Positions 14,809-28,300 of a DNA stretch of 64,000 nucleotides are shown here, in pieces. The position numbers and the translations under genes were made by a program. Where the stretch lies: positions 3,844,001-3,908,000 of the forward strand of contig JAGYVD010000003.1 of assembly GCA_021209875.1 (NCBI GenBank), written 5' to 3'. The notes beneath the pieces are model-generated. The model had not been told where the DNA came from, ran no database searches, and worked only from the letters and a program-made list of their open reading frames with translations. How positions within the stretch are numbered: the stretch's first letter is position 1; every line of letters starts with the position of its first letter. Source of the stretch: Rosellinia necatrix. Lineage: Eukaryota > Ascomycota > Sordariomycetes > Xylariales > Xylariaceae.

Positions 14809-16504
14809 AAACCTCATCTCCCCGTTACTCCGCTTCTCCGTGTCGCTCCTGAACGGCCGCGAAACTCCTCGTGACGGATTCGCAGGATCGGCCCTGGTGT
14901 TGCATCCCCATCACCTGAATGCCCGGAAGGAAGATGTGCCTGCATGAACGTCCGTCCTCATGTGACATCTGGTAACCAACAGTTCGTCAAGTCACAATCA
15001 ATGACCAGTGGACGCCATGCCAAGTGTATCCTGGCTAACCTGTCCAGGTACTGGGGTTATATTATTCCATAATATACTCTAATGCTTGCTACACTACCTA
15101 ACATAGTAGGTCAGACAAGTACTTAAATAGGTAGGTATCTAGGTGAGTAGGTACCTATGTAGTTAGTGGATTGGCAGGTGGGGTTGTTGCTGTTGTTGTG
15201 TACATGTTCGGTGGCAGTTGTTGAGAGCTAGGTAGGCAGGTACTTAGCTAACCTTAATTATAAAGTACCAGAGAGGCAATGTTGAACGAGCACACACAGG
15301 AAATCAGAAAGCAAGGATGCCCTGATACGCAAGATTGAAAACGAAATGCCGTTACCCGCCTGGAAGATTATTTTGCTTTTTGGGTACCTATTGGAAGGGG
15401 GTACGAGTGACCCTGCCCAAATCAGGACTTGCCAGGGGTGTGGTATGCTGCGCTCGGCCGCTAAGGCATGTAACCAGGCGATCAGCCAGATTTCCGGTGT
15501 TCCCCGCGATACCTTGTCGCACTAGCAGATGGAGTCCCCGCGAAATTCTCCCCAGCAGCTATGCCCAGCTGGTTAAGTGCCTAAGGTAACTACAGGTAGT
15601 GTACAAGTAGTCTAGTTAGCTATCTACCTATTTAGGCAGTGTAAAAGTATATAGGTACATACAGATCTAACTATAGTGTAGCACATATATCAAATGATGA
15701 AATGTGCACCGCCGCCAGTTAGTTATGGTACTTGCCTTAGGTACCTAGGGAGGCCACCTGGGCGCTCTCCTATTCTGGGTACCCAGTACATGCGCACGCT
15801 TCCTTGTGGGTGGTGCAATGCCCCGGCCAGAGCTAGTTGGCGCATAAACCAGGTATACTGTAGAGTACCATCGCAGCCCATCCATCTGAAAAAGCGCAGA
15901 ACAGCGCCATCGCCATGCCATGGCGTGCTTCTCATGACCTGGGCACTTGTATTATTGGTGCGTAAGGTAAGGATGCTGCATTCTTTTCTATTCTTTCCTT
16001 TTTCTTCTTGTTCTTTCCTTCTCCTTGACCCCCGTTCTGTCCCCCGCCAGCAGTGATTAGGTTATTCGCATGAGAGACGGGCGATCACCATGAATTGCAT
16101 TGGTCGATGAAAGGCGTTGGGTTTGGGGGGTTGGGTTGGGGGCTTCATGTGTTTTACTTCTCGCCGAGTCTCACTTTTCCTCTCTTCTCGTGTGACCACA
16201 TAGTAAGTAGCCTTGTTTCCCTCGTTAGGCGACGAACCAGCACGCGACACACGATCACGCCCAAGGAGTCAGCTGAAGATCGGACGTGGGGTCTCTAAAA
16301 AAGATGCAGCATTTTTCCCTGGTGTACTGCCTCGTTTCGTTGAGATGGGGCGGGGCGAAAAGGAGAGGGGGGGGGGGCTAGAAAAACGTCAACATATTAC
16401 AGTAGTTATTTAACCACAGCACCCTAATATCACGTCAGCGTTGTCGTGACGGTTCGGATTTTTTTAACCCCCTTCGGTGCTCTAGTTTTTGACTAGGGGT
16501 CATC

Positions 16505-16572
16505 CACACACACACACACACACACACATACACATACACATAGGTATATACACAGAGACACACACACATACT
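16505..16572 (+). repeat. (CA)n microsatellite
   Basis: A CA dinucleotide tract that degrades into CATACA and CACAGA variants towards 16600. Confidence 0.95.
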
Positions 16573-16983
16573 CACATGCATACACACATGCATCTGAGAG
16601 CATAACACCATCGATTGGAGTACGTAAATGAGTGATTATGGGGAAAGGAAACAAAAACGTGCGCATTAAAAAAGAAAAATAATCAAGCGATTTGGTAGCT
16701 TGCCGACCCGTTCATCAGCTCCTCAAATGATGCCTGGCGATGGGTTCCCATGGGGTTTATGCAGATGCCACGCGGACGGGCTTTCATTTGCCCACCCGCC
16801 CGATGTAAGTCATCATCAGAAGAAATTTTCTTCTACTCGTTGCCTTCCATTCTCCCCGACCGCCTCTTCCTGTGCGACATAACCCGTCATGCATGCGATG
16901 CTGAGTAAGTAGTATTGTATTCGGGGAGGCCCGAGCCTGGTGTGCGTGTGGTCAGCCTTGCTCTCTGTATGTACACCGTCTTC

Positions 16984-16989
16984 TCCCCC

Positions 16990-17035
<46 letters not shown>

Positions 17036-17039
17036 TCTT

Positions 17040-17071
<32 letters not shown>

Positions 17072-17117
17072 TATGTGTGTGTGTATGTATGTGTGTATGT
17101 GTGTGTGTGTATGTATG
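16984..17117 (+). repeat. Compound (CT)n-(GT)n microsatellite
   Basis: About 70 bp of near-pure CT repeat passes directly at about 17054 into about 60 bp of GT repeat with TATG interruptions. The junction changes dinucleotide but keeps the purine/pyrimidine strand contrast. It accounts for the long Ser/Leu/Cys/Val ORFs in this region on both strands. Confidence 0.95.
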
Positions 17118-18225
17118 CTCCTCTCCTTCTCCGTCTCCGCCCCTCACTCGTGCCACTTCTTCATATACTGTGCGTATGGAGCCTGCAATTCCCGGCCATG
17201 GCCTGCGAAGGGCATGTATTCGCATACAGCCCTAACGTGGCGCATTATGAAGCTCCCTGAACCGGTGATGAAGGGCCCTTGACCCGAGGACAACCTAAAC
17301 TTTCTTTTAATGAAGGGCGGTTCAATCCTGCGTCCGCACCATGGCCTCTACCTACACTAGCTCCAACCTGGCTCTGTCATGCACCGACGCCGTAATCTAC
17401 AAGGAATATACGCGCGCAGTATATATAGAGACCAAGACCACGTAAATCGACGTAAATGTAAAGATTGGGGGCTGATAGTGAGGAATACCACCATACTCTA
17501 CATATCAGAGCATTGGGGTTCCCGTCAAGGGGCTTCGCCATCGCACGGACATAATTATACATACCTCATAATGTGTACTACTATACGCAGGCTTCAATGC
17601 ATCGCTTGACGTGCGGGTGCGTTCCCGGGCGGTCAAGGACCTGGGCGGAGGTGGTTTGCTACCGTCGTCCTACATGCCGGCACTATACGCCCGCATATTT
17701 ATAATATATACATAGGGCGGGTGGTACTGTCGCAGGAGCCAACTCGGTGTAGTAATCCAGGCACAGGCATTCGCAAGTACGAGCCAATTCTGTATCTATT
17801 CGTCTAGGTTACAATCCTCCTGGCGTCGACCAAAGGCTGACATATCAGGGGAGGGGGTGAAAACCCCACGAAAATAGAGTTACAAACGGCTCCGAGAAAG
17901 TATAGTGTAGGTTAAGTGATCACCGAACGTGCGTCCGAAGCCTAATGTCGAATAATAAGCGCGAGGCGCGGATAACGCGGGGGGGGGAACGGACTGGCTG
18001 GTGGCTCTCGTCAGACAAGTCTTATCTTCGGCCAACGATCGGTGACTAATAATAGACGATCAAAGTGCCATCAAAGGATCATCAGGTCAACCCTTCCTTA
18101 GATACATGCCTGGTAGCGTAGAAACGGGTGGTTAGCGGCGCCGGCGCCGCTGTCGGCTGCCGAGCGCGCCATGTCCCTTGACTGACTCCCCTCGCTGCCC
18201 CAGGGCCAGAGTTGTTTGGGGATGA

Positions 18226-18249
18226 CCCCAGGGTTTTAAAAACCTGGGG
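18226..18249. other. Short perfect-arm palindrome
   Basis: The arms CCCCAGG and CCTGGGG enclose an AT core (GTTTTAAAAA), giving a strong hairpin or cruciform candidate within gene-poor DNA. CCTGGGG also contains CTGGGG, which matches the SYGGRG CreA-binding consensus. No gene start is near enough to assign a role. Confidence 0.4.
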
Positions 18250-19585
18250 CCGGAAACCAACACACGGACACACAGTCCAGCCACGCTACGGTTAGGTAAC
18301 CCGAAGTCTGGGCAGGGCATCTTGTTTCAAGCAGCAATGCCGCTCGCGAACAACGCCAAAACGATGTTCCCCTTCCCGGCCAGGTGGCATGGGGGCATGA
18401 TAGCGCTATCCTCTACTCTATTATTTCCCTCTTTCCCTTTTCACGCCGCAACGTCGATCTCTCCCCCGTCGGTTGCGGGGTCCCAGGGGCCTACCCGGCT
18501 AGACGCATACGTCAGGAGTCAATAGCATGGAGCACGTCGCAAGTATACTAACCCAAGGGAGGAAAAGTACCCTATGTCATGCACTAGGAGGAGAGCGTGT
18601 GAGAACAAAAAAACAAAACAAAAAAACAATAGCTCATCAATCTGATGCAAGTGTAGAAATCGAAAATCTCCGTACATGCAGGCATCTGTCAAATCCAGGT
18701 TCGGTTCATGGCTAAGGCGATCGGTGCAGGGTTTCGCAAGCTCCAAGTCGCCGTCCTCGTCAATGCCAAGCTCAGCACGAGAGCTAGGCGGATAAATGAT
18801 TACTGCACGAGGAAAACTACCACGCTAACTGAGAGAGACCTCTCCCTCACCAGGGATCTCGCACCATAGCACTTTTTGTCATTCCATTCATTCGTGTGCC
18901 GGGAGGCCGTGAGGTCAAATGATTTGTCGATGAGAGTGGAATTTTCCACCTTGATTGTCTTATTTTGGGCAAGTCTACCTAAATACCAATCCACCATATT
19001 CGACAGACACTCTCAGTTCACCTGTCCCGGCGGTTGCTCCCTTTTCCCACGCGGATAGAAAAGGGGGGGGGGAGGGGTGCGCGAGGCGGGGACAAAACAA
19101 AATAAATTGCCCTGGGCTCTTGAAATGATGGCTTTAGTTTGTGGAGAAGAGACAGACCAAGTCGGGCCCCAGAGCGCAACAAAGGGAAATTAAACGATGC
19201 TGGTATTCGCAAATTTTGTGCCCCGGGAGATCCAGCCCCAAATCTCGCGAAGAGAGCAGAAACGCCGGTGCAACTGTCCAGCCTGTATAAAACAAAATCT
19301 AACCACCGAGGAAACCTGAAATCTATATAATCGTAAAACCCGTGAATACTACCGTAGCAATTCAAACCGCTGAATTTGGCCGCTCCCATCCGTATCCTCG
19401 ATTGACGGCCGGAATTGGTCATCGTGATTATGAGTGGGGGAGGGGGAATGGCATGGGTCAGAATACCGCCGATGGAAACGCCACTACCCCTTTCTATAAA
19501 CCTCTATGCCTCTGGCAAAAGTGTCATAAATTCGTATCGTGGTCCCCAAGTTTCGTCGCTTCTCTGGTGATACCAGTGGTACTAC

Positions 19586-20818
19586 CTAGTCACCCCCAGC
19601 AATGCTGCCGCTGGTTGAGCTCCGGCCACTCGTGTTGAAAGTGTCATGAGATAGTAGATCGTGGACCGCGACTTTAGGCAGCTGGGGGACTGGCAGCTTT
19701 CTGCTCCTGTCAGGTCGGCTTATGATGTCGGTAAGCGACAAACCTGAAGACCGGGCACCGGTGTTAGGTTGAGGTGTCGACTGGAAACCCGAGCCTTCCA
19801 AATGAGGCTCCATCGGCGCGAGGGCTGGTGTGTGGCCCAGCGTCAGGTTTCTCAGAGTAGGTAATTCAACACCGGCGTATGGGCGAAGCCGTGGCGAATG
19901 AGCCGGCGTTGCTAGTGGCGTATGGTCGGGGGTGGGTGATAGCGAGTCATGCGAGAAGGTTGGGGAAGATGGCGCTGTTGAATTAGGTGAGTTTGGTCGC
20001 GACCGCTTAGCAAGGCGGGCAGCGGGCGAGTAGTGATCATCTCGGTGGTCATCACCCGAGTGCGAACGAGACATGTGGTACGCAGAAAGGGATGGGAGAT
20101 GATTGCGTGAGTTGTGGTAGCTGTGAGAATAATAGTGATGCTGTCTCGAGTTATTGGGAGACAGGCTTTCGTGCTCTAACTGGTGCGCCGCATTTGCAAG
20201 AGCGCCCAAGTCCCTGCTAGGTACTGGCAGTGGGTTATTACCACCCATCTCCCTCGAATAGTGATGCATGGAGCTATGATGCGGAACGGCAAAAGTAGAG
20301 TATGAGTGTGGCGGTGATACATTTGGTGACACAAGTGTAGAGGTTGGGGCTGATTTGATGCTCCGCGGCCCCGAGACAGGGGGCGGCATCATGGATTCAG
20401 GGGACAAGGCGTGGCTGAGTGCATGGTGCGCGGCTTGCCCAGCCTTGTTGCCTCTCCTCGAGTTTGGGTTGTTGTGTATCCTGGAGTGCCGAGTGAGCTC
20501 GTCCGAACGGGAGAATTTCTTGGTGCATCCAGGGTATGCACAGGCGTGCGGCTTCTCGCCTGTATGTGTCCTAATATGCCTCGTTTGGTGTTCCAGTCGG
20601 TGGAAGGCCTTATCACACAGAGGGCACTTGTATGGCCGCGGCAGCTCATTTGGCGTCTCGCTGGGCTGGCCACCTGGTAACGGTCCGTTAGGTCTAATGA
20701 CACTCACGGAAGCCATGGTGATGTCTCCTTCGGCGTCCTTCTTCACGTTTGTGGGCGTTGTCGTGGCCTCGGGATTCAGCAGGTTGGAAAAATCCACCGC
20801 TGACTGTGAGCGTTGCAT
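19586..20818 (-). CDS. creA: Carbon catabolite repressor CreA/Cre1, C2H2 zinc-finger transcription factor
   Basis: CreA/Cre1 is the nuclear DNA-binding repressor that shuts off alternative-carbon genes in the presence of glucose by binding SYGGRG sites. The 410-residue single-exon protein starts [16 protein letters not shown], the typical family N-terminus. An in-frame ATG 14 codons upstream (20860) is open, but the family start argues for 20818. Two Mig1-type C2H2 fingers lie at about 63-85 ([19 protein letters not shown]) and 91-115 ([19 protein letters not shown]). They are followed by long Ser/Pro/His-rich disordered segments, a [19 protein letters not shown] block near 305-325, and [15 protein letters not shown] near the C-terminus, which resembles the conserved Cre1 tail. 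The protein stops right after AGGD; some relatives may run a few residues longer. It has no neighbour within about 8 kb and probably regulates itself (see the sites upstream). Confidence 0.95.
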   Translation of the reverse strand: MQRSQSAVDFSNLLNPEATTTPTNVKKDAEGDITMASVSVIRPNGPLPGGQPSETPNELPRPYKCPLCDKAFHRLEHQTRHIRTHTGEKPHACAYPGCTKKFSRSDELTRHSRIHNNPNSRRGNKAGQAAHHALSHALSPESMMPPPVSGPRSIKSAPTSTLVSPNVSPPHSYSTFAVPHHSSMHHYSREMGGNNPLPVPSRDLGALANAAHQLEHESLSPNNSRQHHYYSHSYHNSRNHLPSLSAYHMSRSHSGDDHRDDHYSPAARLAKRSRPNSPNSTAPSSPTFSHDSLSPTPDHTPLATPAHSPRLRPYAGVELPTLRNLTLGHTPALAPMEPHLEGSGFQSTPQPNTGARSSGLSLTDIISRPDRSRKLPVPQLPKVAVHDLLSHDTFNTSGRSSTSGSIAGGD

Positions 20819-21316
20819 GTGATCGCCAGCCAAGGGGGCACTAACGGGTGTTGCCTTCAAATAGGGTTATGGACTCCTGGGGCCGTAATGGTGCCGAATA
20901 ACCAGACTTGGTTGCTCTGAGGTTGCGTGTAAAATAGTATATCGATCCTGGTGAAGAGTCGGGTTTACACATGCGCAAAGCGAAGCCCTTGCTCTGAAAG
21001 TCCACCGGTTAGTGGGTTCGGAATAGTGGTGGTGTTGTCAAGGTATTCGTCGTTGTTGCTGAGTGTCGCCAAATGTGGGATGGTTTTATGTTTATCCTTC
21101 CTCAGAATCTGGGGAACCTGGGATATAAGGTTTTTTTTTTTTTTTGGTGTGATGTATGGCTGAAGACTTGGAGGGGGGAAAGCTTCTGCGGGTAGATGGG
21201 GGTTTGGATGCGTTTTAAAGGAGGTAAGCCAGAGGATAAGACAGTGGTCAGAGGTCAAGCCCTCGTAAAAAAAAAAAAAAAAGAAAAAAGCGTGGGACCC
21301 AAGCACACCACCCTCG

Positions 21317-21333
21317 CTGGGGATATACTGGGG
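21317..21333 (+). promoter_or_regulatory. Paired CTGGGG sites, possible CreA autoregulation
   Basis: Two direct CTGGGG hexamers (21317-21322 and 21328-21333), 11 bp apart, match the SYGGRG consensus of CreA/Cre1. They lie about 500 bp upstream of the creA start. Further matches are CTGGGG at 21109 and GTGGGG at 21583. Family members are known to bind paired sites and to regulate their own gene; that it happens here is inference. Confidence 0.4.
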
Positions 21334-22579
21334 TGTAGGGGGGCTATTGGGGGAAGGGGAGGCAGTTCAGCACTCTGTGGCACACAGCAGCGGGCGGGAG
21401 TGTGTACATGGCTACATGATACAAGGGCCGCCCGAGGAGCACAGTGCATTCAGGTACCTACAAGTTTGTAACTTGTCGGTCTCCGCCCGAGCCCTGCCTT
21501 GGCCTCTCACCTACCCAAGGTACAGTATAAGTGGTACAATGTACATGCCTCTACATTCGCTAATTCGGGATCCCCACCAGGTGTGGGGGGATCATTGGCC
21601 ATGCCAAATAGAGCGAATGGGCTCGGCACTGGGCAGAGTGACGGGGCTCCAGGAGACTTGGGTCCTTGGAAAAAACAAAAGCAAAAAAACATTATGCAGC
21701 ACCACCGAGGCATGTCGTGTCGAGCCGGTCGGGATAGTCTGAGGGGGGGTGAGAGTGTGTGTGCATACATTTATTATAGCACCCATAGGGTGCCTGTCTA
21801 TTATGGTCATGTCCTTCTACCGCTTTTCTCGTTCATTTCAGAGCCAATTAGTCGCCCTTGCAGCTTTTATCAATCCGGGGATGAGACAAGAGTGAGCAAT
21901 ATTCATCTTGTTTGGCCTGTCAGCGCCTCTAGCATTGAAGATCTAAGTTAAAGTATCATAAAACAGATTCCTAAATGGCGGGACCTGCCGGTGCGGTCAA
22001 ACCCGGAAGAAGAAGGGCCAAAAAAAAAAAAAATTTAAGAAAAATAGGCCCAAGGGGAAACACTGCGCACCACGGAGGGTGAGGCGGTCAATGTTTACCA
22101 TAACCTGCCTATCCAGATCACGTATTTATTGCCTTTGAACAAAAAAAATTAAAAATTTAATAAAAATAAATAAACGCATACGTAGATAACCACCCATTTT
22201 ATGCTACCAGGCGGCAATTGCCAACATAACTACTTACATAGGCTAGGTAGCCATCTATCTACTTACCCACCTGGGTAATCTATACACTACCAAGTAGGTA
22301 TATAGTAGGTAAACATCGGCATATAGCTAGACTAGACTGCATAATAGTCGCTGGAAAGATTAGCGAATAAGGCTGCCTACATACCCGATGGTTGTCCTAT
22401 GCTTAGTCGCTCTATTCAATATTGGGCATGAATAGCCTTAGTCAGTCTACTTTCTGTCACTTTACCTTTGGCTAATTTTCAGTCCGACCTATGTGTTTTA
22501 TCCATTTTGCTGCATACCGTGGATGGTCGCCATGCTATTATGTCATCTTCAGCTTCGGCGTCAACACTCGCCCTCACCC

Positions 22580-22580
<1 letters not shown>

Positions 22581-22610
<30 letters not shown>
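22581..22610 (+). repeat. (ATG)10 trinucleotide repeat
   Basis: Ten perfect ATG triplets, encoding poly-Asp in the forward GAT frame of a spurious 102-codon ORF. Confidence 0.95.
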
Positions 22611-22613
<3 letters not shown>

Positions 22614-25340
22614 TACGAGGGGCTATATCTCCATCTCGTGTAATCCCTGCCCTTTTATACTTGTACATCTCTTGCGCCTTGAGATGGCTCCGCCCCGTCA
22701 TGAACGGTATCGAGGAGTGGCTGGCTGTTCAGGGCCACGGCATCCAAAGTACGACGGGTTACCCTTTCAAAATGAACGAAAAAAAAAAAAAAAGTAAATG
22801 AAGTGAAATAAAACGGAATAGAATAAAATAAAACAATCAATACAAATAAGATAATCTCAATCCAATCAAGTAATTCGTTGCGGTCCTCGGTAAATTCAAC
22901 TGTTACATGTTTAGATAGTCCCATAAGTTATACACCATCCCAGCGTGACGAATGGCACCACCATTTTGTGGGACGAAGAAAAATATCACAATTCCCTAGC
23001 TCGCGAGCGCGACTCGCCTGCCCGCCTGTTCGCCTAAAGCTCGGCCTTACCTAAGAAACGTCAAGGCAGAGTGAAAACCGAAGACGGCACTGAAAAGGAA
23101 CAAAAGCCTTCTCCTCCTCCGTAGTTGACTAAGAACGGCATTACATCTTTGTAAACCATTGTTCGAACATTACATTACGCAGGCAATGGTGGCTTGGTGC
23201 CGGTTCAGGCGTCTCGGCCGTATGGAGATGGATGTACGACCTCACCCGGACCCAACTTGGCCGAATGACGCCTTGTGGGGAGATAGCTTCACAGGACTAA
23301 GCAGTCGGTTTATCGAGACCACACGGCACATAAGATCGGTGGGCCCTTGTACACTAGATAGGAGCCGCCCTGCTGCACGCCACAGGCTTGCATCATCTAC
23401 TCAGATCAGGACCTCGATCGACTAATCGATCTCTGCGGAGCCCGCTAGAATACAGGACGGGATGCGGACGACGACGTAGCTGGTTATCGTGTCTCGTCCC
23501 GGCCGAGGCTCGTCTCCTGCCGGCCCAGCGGTGGATAAGCCTGGGCCTTCTACGGCCACCCTTTCCCGCCCTGACGACGTGGTCTGCGGACTGGGTAGTT
23601 CACGAGGGCCGAGGAGTTTGACGTGTGAAAGCGGCCCCCCTTTACTTCGCGCGACAACACTAGACGGCTCTATCTCGTCGTTCGCTTCCTCGTATGATCG
23701 CTCAAGGAATGGTACGAGTCGCGATCCGGGGTCAAACCACAACCCCATACCAATCGTCCCTATCAAAGCCTCGGATGATCTCCCCACATTCTGCTACGCT
23801 GCCGAACGAAGTCTATCCCGTGCCGGGAGTTTTGGGTACCGTAGACATAGTGTACATGTACGACTGCTTCCCGCCACTGATTACATCATACCGCCAATAT
23901 TGCAAAGATCCAACACACAAGGGGTGGTTGCGCGTGTGTAGCTCTGGGCCACTCGAGCGGCCAAGACACTGTCACCGGCGGGGTTGGACAAGCTTCTCCA
24001 GACCGTGATGCCGCAGCCAACTAACCTACTTGCCAGGTTCTGTGTCCGAGCGGCCTCGCCAGACTTAGCACCGGTCGGCTCCCAGAGATAAGGAGGAGCA
24101 AGGAGGATGAGGGCAACCCCGGCTTCAACCCGTCTTTAACGTGCCTATCTACGCAGGCTAGGGACATCTATGGTCCCACACGCGAATCCTATAGTAAGTA
24201 TCTATGTTTATCCGGTGCCAATAGTTCCTGTGACGCCATAGTTATCAGCTACCTATCCGAGCCCACTAACCTCGGAAAGATCTATCGTTTACCGAGCGTA
24301 CCATCTCGTAGCACTAATCCGGCCAAGCCCTACCAACGGCGTGGGGGGCTTCTCGGTTTGACATGACTAAAGAATGCCATGATATACATATATACATACC
24401 GGAAACTCACGGTCGCTCTAGCTAGTGTGGCCGCCCTCACTCGCCTAGCGCTTTGAATGAGCCCGTACGCGAAGAGAGGTAGGGCCACGTGCGACGGTAA
24501 GGGTGTTTTCCGGCTTCGAAGCTTGCGCTAGTTGCGATCGACGAAGGCAGTAGCGCTCTTTGGCATGCTTGACGCTGCTCATAACGCCTCGCGTTCGATG
24601 CCTAGAATCTCGCAACTTATTTCTAGGCCCGAGCGCAGCTCTATCAACAGAAACGCACCCAGTGAGGGGTTCGATCATCGATAACATCGATACTGCCCAA
24701 ACTGCCCCCGTGCTGCGACGGTTCTGCCCATGTACCCCAGATGTCAGGCTTAGATGTGTCATCAGAGGAAATCCCCAAGTATGAATCCCTCATCAAATTC
24801 TGCGTGGGCCTGTCCGAGTCTTGGCATCTGGGGAAGAGCCTTTTTACGCGTACGGTACAAGACAGGTAAGTAAGTGGGTTTTGGCGAGATAGATTACTGC
24901 TATGTATACATACTGTAGTACATATAAGTACATACCTTCTAAGTGCAGCAAGTCGGATGTTAGTTGAGCCAATATCCTCTGTCATGAAGCGACGGGAGGT
25001 CTCATTCATACATATACGCTGGAAATATATCGGCGGCTAGTTATCACCTTCGGCATGTTGATCTTACCTACCTACTACTTACCTACTTAGATATAGCATG
25101 CGGATAGCAAACGCTACCAATAGCAGTGCGTCGTAACCGGAATAGGTATCAATGTATATATACATATAACTCTATAACTACCATTGATTCGATTTTATTG
25201 CCGCAGAGCATTCTTGGAACTTGTCGAGTGACCCCTCCCAACACTTATCTGCGGCGATTCCCCCGGGCAGAGTCAGGCACCTAAGTTTCATGGTAAACTT
25301 CAGTTGGTATATTTTAACATTCCTTTTATATTTTTATCTA

Positions 25341-25371
25341 AATTTTTTTTTTTTTTTTAAAAAAAAAAAAA
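25341..25371. repeat. Poly-T / poly-A back-to-back tract
   Basis: Sixteen T followed directly by thirteen A, inside an AT-rich patch (about 25300-25450). It is self-complementary and could form a hairpin or be a collapsed A-tail junction. No transposon end is visible around it. Confidence 0.9.
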
Positions 25372-28300
25372 TCATATTATGTATTTTTATTTTATTATAT
25401 CTATCTTTTTCTATTTTATTTGGCTACACTCTTCAGTTTTATAATTATAATGTTGTAAGGACTTCAACCTACTGGTGTGGTTTTATACTTGACCCCACTC
25501 TGCCTCGGGTATGTACAAGTACCTACCCAGGTAGTTAGCTGTTGTAGGGCGCTAATACGCCGGCCCCTCCCTTGCTCCAGGTCGTGGTGCTCTATGAGTC
25601 GATTCCTTCTCCTATTGGGAATCTCATTCTTCGTCGAAATTACATGTGATTTGCGACTTCTCCGCAATAGAAGCGCTGGCGGCGAACAGCTCTATTTAGC
25701 TTTCTCCGCACAGTTTCAACTTTCCCCAATTTGTGTACAGTGTTGAGGTGTACGCATGTACATAGATAAGTACATAGGTGCCATTCGATGCATCCAGGGT
25801 CCATCCGATCCTTAGCGCTGTCTAGTGAACAAGTATCTGGCGAACAAGTACGAGTCAGGCAGGTCCTTCAGCAGTCGCACTCGGCGGATATAAGAGGACA
25901 GATACACTACATATATACATGCCTGGGTAGGTAGCTACCTACGTACCTACCTAGTCGCTACAATGAAGAGCTGTAACGTGTCCGGGGATGGTTTCGGAGC
26001 CCCCGCGAAATCGTTGCGGATCCCCCACAGCGCCTCCGCGGAAGAAGCTATCAGCCAACAAGATAAGTATAGAGGTTATTCGCCGTGCCGAACTCGTGAA
26101 ATGACGCCAAGCCAAGGCCAGTCCTTCTTCGTCTCGTGAACGAGAAATGCCCGAAGGACAAACAAAAATGCCGTGGGAAACATCGATGGGTAATATTCTA
26201 TTAGTGTAGAAGCCAGTCTCGGCACGCCAACACAGGTCCCTCTCAGCTTGCCTGTCGTACGCCCCAACTCTCGGCTGCCCGCGTTTCTGGTTCCAGGAAT
26301 ACGGATAACATGCCGAAGCTGATGCCGAGAGAAACTCAGTTCGAGAGCAGATCGCGAGTCAGCAAGAAGCAACAAACACGCTTATAAACAACGTAACCAA
26401 ACCGAAGGACGGTCGGTGGCTAGTGACATAGCTTAAATTCGGAACACGGCGATGCAAAGTGATGCTGTACTTGCTAACCTAGGAAGTCGGTAACGATGGT
26501 GGGCAAATTATATCTGGGACCATAGAGTATAGAACAAACTTATCAACAGCTAGAAGTAAAGAGGAACCGGTTTTCCCCCGTCATCACCACTGCACGTCAC
26601 TCGGCTCACTAGTAATGCTTACCTGGGTGGTTATTATCTAGAAGAACTACCTACTTGGGTATGCAATAGATAGCTAACGTAACCTACCGTAGCTACTTAG
26701 ATACCTAGCGCGTGAGAGTGTGAGAGTGCGAGGGAGATATGCACTTACCTACCTACCTGGGTAGTCAGTTACTATGATACGGGGGCATTTAGTCGGGCCC
26801 GCTTATGGCCGTAATTGGTACCCCGAGGTGTCCTGTCGCCTTCGACGGCAAGACTCGCGTCATCCAACAGGTTACGGCGTGTATAGACGGCATACACGGC
26901 ATACAATCAATCAATGTGCGGTTATGAAGAGGGACGTCGTCTGAAAACCCAGGGTCGATGTATGTGGTGCACTGACTGGCATTCTCCAGATAACTCGCAA
27001 GTGAGATCCGTCGGTTGTTCGATGATTGGGGGAGGCATCGCAGCGGAGGGAAACCCGGTTGAAACTGTGCGCCAACACGAAACGGTACCTCGTACCTGCA
27101 TCAATGCCCCTGTTGGTGATCCTCAAAGGGTGACATTCCGGCCAGATACACGCGCATGTCGCTTGCTGCGTGTGGTCTGGCACCCCCGGCCCAATGGGAG
27201 CCGAGATACGGTCCTCCGCGCGTACATCACCCAATATGGAATCGAAAGTGAGGACCAATCGATCCAAATGACAATCGTTACAGGCCAGTGAGAGGATTCG
27301 TTGATAACCGATGTTTCCCGAGGCTAGTGCCCCCGGAGTCAGCCCGCAGTGTAGCGCACAGTACCTACTTGTAGTGTAGGTGACTGTGGTGACTGAACGC
27401 AGCGAGCAAGCCTGGCCGGCCTGCTCGTCTTCCACCCCCTCCTGTAAATTGGAGACCCCCAGAATTGCGGCGGCGTGCCTACACAAAACGGTCGTGAGGA
27501 AGGCAGTCGCCGCCTTGGCACGTCACTGAGGAGTGAAGCGAGCAGCGAGGCCTAGACCCGTGTGGTCCGATATGCACGACACAAGACAACCACAGTTTCG
27601 AGGCTCATCAGCCCACCCTCGCATCGGGCACCTCCCATTGACGTATCGCGACAGTGCAAGCAGGTACGTGTTCTCAAGTCGGTAGCGTACTCGTAGGCAG
27701 GCCGGTAGGGGAGGTGTCATGTCGTGTCATTGGTACCTGTAGAGCCGGCGAATCCTCAAACGGCCCGGCGCTCGGTGAAATGCCATCTAGCCAGCCATTG
27801 GAACCACCATGTGCCCTGCCAAGTGACGAAATTCCTATACATACGCTACATACACGTACCCGTATCTAATAGGACTCATGCGGGCCGCCCACCCTGGCAT
27901 CCTCTAGCCCGCGAGGCTAAAGGAGAGGCTAAGCAGACGTAATCTTTGCTGATGATAAGCTCAATCGGGATACCCTACTTGTACTCGTCCATAGGTGGTC
28001 GCTGGAAAGCCTCTTTGCTGGAGATATGCGGACAATATCTACACTGCTTTGAATGTTGGCGGTCGGACGGCTGCACACTTATTATTCCGGCATCAGCCAA
28101 CCCTGGAGGATATGTATGTGCTCTAGGTAGCCAGCAGGAACACGAAAGTATATCGCAGTCCTGAAGAAATTTCAAACAAAACCCCACAAGCCCATTCCCA
28201 CCAGCTCATTTATCCAAATATGCATGTACAAGTACCTGTACGCGTTGCACTACCTATCTAGCTGCCCCATGGATTCGGGAACGTGTCCTCGCCTTCTAGC

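Larger units (their letters stand above)
6384..19585. other. Gene-poor region of about 13 kb
   Basis: No ORF in this span resembles a known protein on either strand. The longest open frames (178 codons at 7832-8368, 169 at 12071-12580 on the minus strand, 131 at 11621-12016) are translations of GC-rich or microsatellite DNA, or lack recognisable domains. Composition is mixed and not extremely AT-rich, so it does not look like a heavily RIP-mutated transposon graveyard. Contents I can name are the simple repeats listed separately, sparse TAGG/CCTA tracts (12900-13000, 15100-15260, 15580-15760) and a short palindrome at 18226-18249. Non-coding RNA or small lineage-specific genes cannot be ruled out. 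Confidence 0.6.

Noticed and set aside
16887..17260. Serine/leucine/cysteine-rich ORFs on both strands
   Set aside because: Direct translation of the (CT)n-(GT)n tract.
26911..27486. 191-codon open frame on the minus strand
   Set aside because: No recognisable domain, signal peptide or motif, and a comparable ORF lies on the opposite strand in the same stretch. Its length is plausible by chance in GC-balanced DNA.
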